The translations under genes were made by a program, and so were the position numbers. Shown piece after piece: positions 56,358 to 64,000 of a DNA stretch of 64,000 bases. Below the pieces are notes generated by a model, which ran no database searches, was not told the DNA's origin, and saw nothing but the letters and a program-made list of their open reading frames with translations. How positions within the stretch are numbered: position 1 is the first letter of the stretch; each line of letters begins with the position of its first letter. The stretch lies in NCBI GenBank assembly GCA_030077755.1, contig JAQJZZ010000015.1, positions 372,001 through 436,000 on the forward strand, in the 5' to 3' direction. The stretch comes from Filosporella fistucella. Its lineage: Eukaryota > Ascomycota > Leotiomycetes > Helotiales.

Positions 56358-58573
56358 TGTGACGCTTGCTGGTCGTGTATACTACAAGGAAATAGAGAAG
56401 TGGTGAAAGACAACTTCCAGAGCAAACATATTTCCTAGGGAATACATTAGAATATGTAATGATTCCTAAAGTCAAAACTGCCTTTTAGATAAACTCTATA
56501 TAAAATTGCATATAGAAGTATATTAAAGCACACGCAATCAGCTTAAGCACACCAGTACCCAAGCTTTCTACAAGAAAAAAGGCTCCACAGCCCAATTTGC
56601 GAGCAGTTGACTGAAATGTCCGTATTTCTTTGAAGCGAAAGTAATTTCGAGTAATTGCGGTGTCCCCATGACCAAGGATGTCAAGAAACTCAAATTCGCT
56701 CTTGGAAATGATGTGAGTGGTGCTTCGGTATCCGTTTGTGCCGAGATGTTTCAATGGAAGTCTAAATAAAGTTTGACAAGACGGGTGTGCCGAAGAATCC
56801 CCTCTTTGAAACCTTATGTCTCCTTTTTAAATCGCCATCCACAAGAATCAGATCCCGCCGTTGATCATCTTTCATATGTACAAAGATCCATCCTCTAACT
56901 TCAGGTGGTATGGCAATAATCAAGATGTTTCATCTCGACAGGATACTAGTAGAGAAATAATCTAGTTTAAGGGTGCGTCCTAGCTTCCCAAGATCTATTT
57001 GGAGGATTCTGATTGCAGTCGCGATTACTGGGCCAGATCCAAAGTATTTCATTGATAATGCTAGAATAGTGCTTGATATAACTATTACTTCTATAGGGGA
57101 ATGATCTCTGAATAGATCGTGGGAATACATTCTGCTAATCAGATTGCTCCCATGAGGTCGTCTACTCAGCTTGCATATAGTTGTTGTGAAATTGCCATGG
57201 TATATTTTGATCTGCAAATATGCAATCCAAGGATATAGAGCTCCACAGTGTATATTGAACAGTAACTCATTCTCATGAAGTGTCGACACCGCTCAGATGG
57301 GTATTGGTATAGATTTGTCATTTTCCGCCTTATTATTACACTTTTCTTATTATGCAACTTGAAAAGATCCCGATTTCATCTAGTCACTGATAAAGCTAAA
57401 TGTATTCTCTATAGGCATCATGACCTACCTGTAGTACTTTTTGCACTTAATTATTCCTGTTATATTGAATTCTGGCACGTGACTGAATGTTCCTCTAATA
57501 TCACGCTACCCCACACCCAATATTCTAAGTCATAGATGTTGAGGGGGGTTTAGAATTGATTTGAAAATTTATGGGTTGCGTAACAGGAAATTTCATCCAC
57601 TGCAAGTAAAATCTCTAAAGTTGTCTCTTGGTAGAGAAACAGAATTGATATATTGCAGACCCAGCAGCATTTAGTAAATGTGAAATCAGCACAATACGGT
57701 ATCTATCGTCAAATAAGTTCTGGGAGTGTGTAAAGTGAATCCTAAGTATGATATAACTATAGCTTGAAGCTTAAAGCTTTTATTACGACTATGTAGTAGA
57801 TCGTAGTACCATAGGGAATGGGCCGAAGAAACACCCGCACAGGAATTTATTACCCGGTCCATAGATGTTCTTTTGGGCACACGACAGAAGACCTTTGTTA
57901 CCGAGGCTGGGATATTGCTTTGACAGGAGCGCATGTATCAAGAGCTATACGTGTCCTGCTAAGTGATGGTTAAGTGAAATGTAACCATGATAGGTAGTGC
58001 TACCGATAGGTGGAACCGACTGTTGACGGATGATTTTCTGGGGAACTCGGGGAAGTCTGAACTTTATAAAGTTTGTCCGAACTCGGATTCGGATCCGAGA
58101 AAGGCAGATATTCCTATTCAAGCTTATTCCGTGAACAAGTACCGGAGATGGTAACTCCCCGCATACATTTCTGTACCGTTGATTGGTGCGGCTCGACGAC
58201 AGCCTCGGCTAGCCTAAAAAGGGGCAAGTATTTTGCAAACCCCTCATGTCAAGTTTGCGCGGACCATGTGCCCTCGTTTTCAAGCACAAAAGATTGTAAC
58301 CGGCATACCAAGTAGCAAGAGATCAACATTGCAAGGACAAAATGATTCGAAATGGCCCCATCAACCATTTTGCGACGCTTACTTTGGCAATAACCCCGCT
58401 CAAGAGATTCGCAGTGATAACACTTCATATATGATGATTCTCCGCCGAATTGACTGACCTAGCTGTAGATCCCGGAATATTCATATATATATAGTCTGAA
58501 ATGATCCCTGATCTATTCACATTACTGCCGTTACGATTTTTGAGTCTGAAATTTGAACCTACTTTCGACCAGC
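56358..58573. other. intergenic, AT-rich, no gene seen
   Basis: About 2.2 kb between two divergent secreted-enzyme genes. No open frame with a domain was found. The stretch from 56480 to 57540 is very AT-rich. A TATATATATA element near 58484 lies about 90 bp before the alpha-galactosidase start. Confidence 0.45.
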
Positions 58574-60321
58574 ATGTATCCTCTTCAATTTTCAGCTTGG
58601 GGGCTCATCCTCCAAGCTACAGTCACTCTACAACACCCAGCCATCCCAAAATACTCTTCGGTAGAGGCTCGTGCAGAACGACGCACGACACCTATCATGG
58701 GATATAACAGCTACAATCATGTTGCCTGTGCCCCAAATACTGATTTGATGATGACGGCTATTACCGCAATGTCGAACAAAGGTTTCCAAGCTCTTGGATA
58801 TAAATACTTTCAAGTGGATTGTGGTTGGCAAGGTCGCCAACGCTTGTCCAATGGTTCAATTACGTATGATAGCACTGTTTTTCCTAACGGCATCAAGCCT
58901 TTGAGCGATTATGCCATTGGCTTGGGTTTCAAATGGAGTATGTATACCGATCAAGGTGTTTACAGCTGTGATACAAGCTATAATGCACCACAGCGTCCGG
59001 GATCACTAGGATATGAGACGCAAGATGCTGCCATGTTTGCGGCTTGGAACACAGAATATGTGAAAGTAGGTTAATTCTGAATAACTCGCACAATCCTGAA
59101 ATTACTGACGCCTGTGTTCAGGTTGACAACTGCTTCGTGGAGCCTAGCGACAATGCTCCAAAAGCAGCACGAACGGATTTTGTATCTCGATTCACTCCTA
59201 TGTGGAAAGCATTGAACAATGTCGGGATTCCAAACATGCTTATCTGTCAATGGGGTGTCCCATACCAAAATACAACTACCAACACCATTCAAGGACCCAC
59301 CGCATGGACACCGCCAATCTCGACTTCTTTCCGTATCTCAGATGATATAGCCCAAGGGTGGAACAATGTACTAAGGATCTACAACCAAGCCATTCACGCC
59401 AACCTACTAGAGCTTGTCGGCCCAGGACATCCGGCTGATATGGATCTTTTGGAAGTCGGAAATGCAGGAATGACAGTCGACGAACAGAAAACTCATTTTG
59501 CTGTCTGGGCTACTTTCAAATCGGCTTTGATGATTTCAACAGACGTTGCTGCAATGTCTTCACAGACCGCTTCGATTCTGAGCAACAAAGATCTTATTGC
59601 TATTAACCAGGACTCATTGGTCCGCCCAGTCAAGCTCGTGCGACGAGTTCCTAATGACTACGATGTTTTCATTGGCCCACTATCCAATGGCGATCAGGTC
59701 TTACTCGTGGTAGATCAATCTAACGCTGCGCGGAGCATTACTGTCAACTTCGTTGATGTGGGTATTAGCCAAGCAACAGCGAAGGATGTTTGGACAGGTA
59801 GCAATCTCGGAAGTATATCCTCAATCACCCAATCTGTCGCCGCTCACGGTTCAATTGTTCTCCGGCTTTCGGCCATCAACTTGGCAACTGTCTCAACCCA
59901 ACTTAACTCATACCCAGCGACATCAGGCTCTCTTAGCAGCGGTGCTTACATCGCATCCTGCACCACCTGTCCCAACGGTAACAAAGTCGGTGGCCTTCAA
60001 AGTAGCAATGGCGGCACCCTTACCGTTTCCGGTATCCAGACTTCTCAGTCCACAGCTGATGTTTCATTTGACTACATTAACGCCGAGATTCAATTTCTGG
60101 GATCTAGTATTCCCAATGTGCGTACAGCCAGCATCAGCATTAATGGGAATGCAGCTATCAGTGTTCCCTTCCCCATCTCAGGGTATAATTGGAACGGTGA
60201 TCGTTTGACGGTCAAAATTCGTCTAAGTGGTTTCAAAACCAATGCTGCAAATACAATGGTCATTAAGGCGGTTTCCGGTGGAGACGCACCTGATTTTGTA
60301 ACTATATCTGTTCCAAAGTAG
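58574..60321 (+). CDS. secreted GH27 alpha-galactosidase
   Basis: Exons 58574-59065 and 59122-60321 give 563 residues. The N-terminus (MYPLQFSAWGLILQATV) is a signal peptide. Motifs in order: PIMGYNSYNHVAC, KYFQVDCGWQG, KWSMYTDQGVYSC, YVKVDNC with the nucleophile Asp (the intron falls just before it), LICQWGVPY, and RISDDIAQGW with the acid/base Asp. A beta-sandwich follows. The C-terminal 140 residues (from SYPATSGSLSSGAYIASC) look like a CBM35-type carbohydrate-binding module. The enzyme removes terminal alpha-galactose from raffinose-type sugars and galactomannan. The ATG at 58574 is preferred; the frame is open upstream but has no ATG. Confidence 0.93.
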
Positions 60322-60942
60322 ATACCAGATGTAAGGCTCCGGAGGGTCTGTCAGACGTTCCCAGAATTCACACCAAAATACCCATTGCGTTATATATGTC
60401 GAGTCTTCCCATTTTCCCAATGCCTAGTCTTATGCTTTGGAACTTGAAATCTCGACATAAATTAGCGGGGTAGTGTGTTTGGCAGCCAAGAAATTTATTT
60501 ATGAACACAGCAGTCATTCGATATTAGATATCTATCGATCGATATCTTTCTTGAATGAATCTGGGAAAAGATATTGTGAGTTCTCTTCGATTAGCCTAAC
60601 ACAATTGAAGCATATTATTATAGCAGAGTTGGTGAGCAGGATAAATATCTCTAAGATCAAAGCTTCCTATCCATGTGCCCATGTCTTCTTAGTATTTATT
60701 CCAAATTCAAATAATCGCAGAGTACGTCCCGTCAATCAATCGTCTTGGTGCAAATTCAATATGATTAAGAGGTGGAACATCCTCGTAGTGAAGGAATGCT
60801 TCTCGTCGGCCAAGGTACATACAATTTACAAACACCCCAGAATTCACGTGCATATATTACTACAATTAAAGAAAGACCTGGGAAGGGGATCTGATATAAC
60901 AATTGAGCCTAAAGAAATTCATATTTTCAAGGCCGTGAAAAA
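60322..60942. other. convergent intergenic region
   Basis: 3' ends of the alpha-galactosidase and HET genes face each other. A 183-codon plus-strand frame (60473-61024) has no domain, runs over the end of the HET gene on the other strand and has no ATG at its start that fits a gene, so it is not called. Confidence 0.45.
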
Positions 60943-63421
60943 TCAGGCAATTCCGAAAATATGCGGCTCAATGGCCGCAAACATTTCGCGTGGCCAGGAC
61001 CCCGCTATTCCAATTCGCTCGTAAGCGTGTGGTATTCTTTGAGATTCACCGAGCAAAAGTACAGTAGCCATTACACGATTATGCCCTAACAAGATGCACA
61101 GACATTTACTTGTCCATGTGTCTTGAGGAATCTTCTCCCCATACGGCACACGCATGGTTGTTTGATTTTCCAAAGGTGATAGCCTTGATTTGGCCGGTTG
61201 CAAAGCAACATCAGGACTGAAACCCATTCCGCGAGTCATATGCTTTTCCCCGAGGAACTTCACAGTTGGAGCGCAATATAGGTGCTGAATCCGTGGTGTG
61301 GGGCTCTGGTCCAGTACATCCTCTTCGATATGACAGGAGATATCAACAAAAGCCCAAGGGGCACGAATCGTCAAGACTCCGCTAACGGAGTCCACGTCCA
61401 TCACTTCTACAACAGTTCGATGAGGATCGCTTCGCTCAAACTCCTCCCGTGCAGGCTTGCAGTTTATGTAGCTAATCAGACCTTCGATACTTGCCCAGCT
61501 CCAGCTCGGAGCAAGATATTCAGAGTGCATGCTGCAAACGTGTTTACCATAGTTTTTCCCGGAGTCGCTGGCCGACCAGCCAAGACTTGGTCCCAAAAAT
61601 TCCCTCCACATGCCCCAGACCGGTACCCAACCATTTGGTTTAGCAATGCGTTGCATAACGGAACTTATGGCCGGCAATCTATCTGATGATCTAGTGATTT
61701 CTCTTTTGGTGAATTCTTCGACAAGAATTAACCAGTCTAGAGGTGTGATCTTATCAATCCGAGAAGACCACGAGGGGCTGGTAAGACTGGAGCTGTAGCT
61801 CTCCCAAACTGAGTGATGATGGCACTCGAACTTCAGCTCAGCTGGAGTGAAAAATATCGTGCGTGCAGCGAGGAGACGTTCCTGCCATATCCATGCTCTT
61901 GTAGAAACTTTGCCATAATCTCCACCTTTCGCCTCTGTACCCAGCAAATATTGCCTGCGGCGGATCCCAAGAGAAAGTGAGCCCAAGGGGCCAAATGACA
62001 GAGTAGCATCAGAAGTACTCCATCTTGGATCTCTAACAACAAAGGGATCATCCATTTCGGAGTTGACAGATGCCGTCGCAAATGTCAACGTGGCATTGCC
62101 ATAATATTGACCCATTTTTGGGGCTTGTGTAGCGAAATCCTTTTCGTCGCCCTGAATGATACATAGCCGATCGATCCAGATATAGTCGATTCTGAGCATG
62201 CGTGCATATCTGATGATGCTTACGAATTGAGGTGGTAATTCAGCAACTTTGATACCAGCTTTTCTCTTCGCAAATGTCGTAGTGTTTGTAAGAAGAGTAT
62301 CATGCCCTACTGGACCCCAGCAATAACTGAGAGCAATGTAATGTGCGTGGACGTTCTGCGGTTCCACTAATTTGATGTCCCCAGTATTATCAGGCTTGAT
62401 CCAAACAACCCTGTCAGGAAGCGGAGGGATTCGCCTTCCGCAATCATGTTCTTGCATACATTTTGTTAAATGATGTGTAATAAAGTTGAAACATTCCAGA
62501 GCTGCAGGATGACCAGACCGCTCACCCGCGGTACCAATATGATTTACCAAAGGGCCAAGTGCAGTATCTATCGACAATTGTTAATTTCTTTGGGTACGAC
62601 GGAAAGCTCAGATAGCACGTACTTTGTTTATCCACTGATTGCAGAGTTTCAGGCCGATATATCTCAAATTCGACATCCGGTTCAATCTCAAATTTGCCAT
62701 CAAATTGTTTTCTACCTTTTGCTTGAATTGTCCAGTGGGCATTGAAGCCAAGATTTTCATTCCAAACACCACTTGTGGTGGTAATCGATCCATTGACCCA
62801 ACGCGCGATCACTGGCAGGTTTAGTGCTAGGTAAAGCTCGATATAAGAATCTTGAGTCTCCCATCCTGGACGCATTGCATTGAGAGAATTGCAGAGCAGA
62901 TTGCAGAAGACACAACCTGTCTGTGAGCCTACCAGGAGCTGAGAGTGTCTGATGATGAGCTTTGTGCTCGGCGTCCCAGCTGCCACATTGTATTCTTTTC
63001 TGGCCCAGTCGCTACCAGTCAGGCTAGCTGGGACTTTCAGGACGTTCAACGAATGACAGATCGAGCAGTGCGAAAGCGGAGAAATTTGAAGTTGAGGTTC
63101 TTGCCTAATTACTGGACTGGCTAGAACGGGATCTGGATCGTTCTTTTTAAGAATGACACTGGAAGATTCTGGTGGCTGACTCGTCCGTTTTGCGATATGT
63201 GAGGCGCTGGCCTTTTGCGTGCTCGGTGTTGAGTCGGAAGCGTGTCCATCGGAGCTATCTTTCCATTGGCCCTGTAATTTGGAGTCGGAAGGCCAATCCG
63301 TTCTTTCAATCGCGATATCACCAGCGCTAGAGATTACTCCTGTTTCGAGGGACTTTGAGGCTATCGGATCTTGGTTTCGTTCTTTTCTCGAGATATGTAA
63401 TTTTTTGAGGAGTTTCCTCAT
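60943..63421 (-). CDS. HET-domain (heterokaryon incompatibility) protein
   Basis: Exons 63421-62623 and 62567-60943, joined over a 55 bp intron, give 807 residues. The N-terminal part is Ser-rich and charged, then a Cys pair region (SHCSICHSLN; GCVFCNLLC) common at the front of this family. The HET domain spans about residues 340-530 with YIALSYCWG, LPPQFVSIIRYARMLRIDYIWID, LCIIQGDEKDF and WIWQERLLAARTIFF. The C-terminal part contains LAPSWSWAS. HET proteins trigger cell death after fusion of unlike hyphae; their partner is not visible here. Only the effector domain is known in such proteins; no NACHT or repeat domain is present. Confidence 0.9.
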
Positions 63422-64000
63422 TATGATCTTGATATCTTCTTTCCTTGCCCTCTGCGTGCGACAGGCTAAAGTGGGAAAAGGCCCAAGATTTTTGCAGGCA
63501 ATAGGTTATTGATTGTATGGAATATGAGGAAAGAAGCGGTCGGTGAGACACCATATAAGTCTTCATCTCATCGCCACAGAAAATAGCGCAATTGTGAAAT
63601 GATGTCTTTGCGCCTCGCAAGTGCAAGGAGCGACTCCGATACTGTGCATGAGGGCGGAGCAATGCAAGGCTATGTATGATCCATGTATGTTAAACAACAA
63701 GCATTACTCCTCATCCAATATCCCGGATATTGTTACATCGGTGAGCAAATCCAGAGAGAGTCATGGACATGACGAAATTGATGGAGGAGAATAGGAGATA
63801 CAGAGAGAGACAGGACATGCACAAAGCAGTCTTGATGTTCAAAGTCGCGTAATGTGACGAGATAAGATTAAATGCCAGCACGTGATTGGCAACCATGTGA
63901 CATCGTAGACGGTGATCAATATCTATGGTACTTTACTGCATCTCTCTTTTAAATGATTCTGATTGCAAGAACTTCCTGCGAACCTGAGATTCTATCGGAT
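63422..64000. other. upstream region of the HET gene, no gene seen
   Basis: The last 579 bases hold no supported gene. They should include the HET promoter. Confidence 0.45.

Noticed and set aside
60473..61024. 183-codon plus-strand open frame
   Set aside because: It has no domain, overlaps the HET gene's 3' end and shows low-complexity AT-rich codon use.

Overview
The window is nuclear DNA of a filamentous ascomycete. The evidence is the many short GT-AG introns (about 38-100 bp, most near 50) with CTAAC/CTGAC-type branch sites, Kozak-like starts without ribosome binding sites, a nuclear tRNA-Ala, and a gene set typical of Pezizomycotina: a CFEM-domain receptor-like membrane protein, a HET-domain protein, Zn2Cys6 and bZIP regulators, secreted glycoside hydrolases and small secreted cysteine-rich proteins. 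A Leotiomycete fits the general look of the proteins, but that placement is inference. About twenty intact protein genes were reconstructed exon by exon; several need introns to be read at all.

Layout. 1-9.6 kb: the end of an unknown gene, a secreted GH2 glycosidase, a TM9/EMP70 endomembrane protein divergent from an LCP5/neuroguidin homologue, and a flavin monooxygenase. 10-14 kb: a small secreted protein with the eight-cysteine hydrophobin order, then a Ser/Thr-rich secreted-type gene whose frame appears broken. 14.2-16.7 kb: gene-poor DNA holding a decayed Ty1/copia reverse-transcriptase remnant with stops. 16.7-27 kb: a CFEM seven-helix-type membrane protein, then a covalent-flavin amine/amino-acid oxidase, a Zn2Cys6 regulator and an MFS transporter lying side by side like a small catabolic cluster. 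28.5-38 kb is mostly housekeeping: tRNA-Ala(AGC), MED4, a hemerythrin-like protein, a conserved-looking hypothetical, NCS-1 and a large coiled-coil protein. 40-50 kb: a bZIP factor, a sugar transporter, a frameshifted gene with a possible 2-oxoglutarate-oxygenase-like core, a secreted aldose 1-epimerase and a glutathione transferase. 52-64 kb: a four-exon small secreted cysteine protein, a decaying pseudogene, a secreted GH18 chitinase, a secreted GH27 alpha-galactosidase and a HET-domain protein.

Themes. Secreted carbohydrate enzymes are frequent (GH2, aldose 1-epimerase, GH18, GH27) and, together with the sugar transporter, would suit extracellular galactoside and chitin breakdown and uptake, although they are scattered and no co-regulation can be shown. 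Gene decay is the other theme: the copia remnant, the frameshifted 45.5-47.2 kb gene, the Ser-rich gene at 12-13.9 kb and the pseudogene at 53-54.5 kb sit among intact housekeeping genes. No CRISPR, operon or bacterial-type feature is present. I did not find a clearly novel multi-gene system; the best leads are the oxidase/regulator/transporter trio, the frameshifted oxygenase-like gene and the intragenic duplication with possible GC-AG introns in the bZIP gene.
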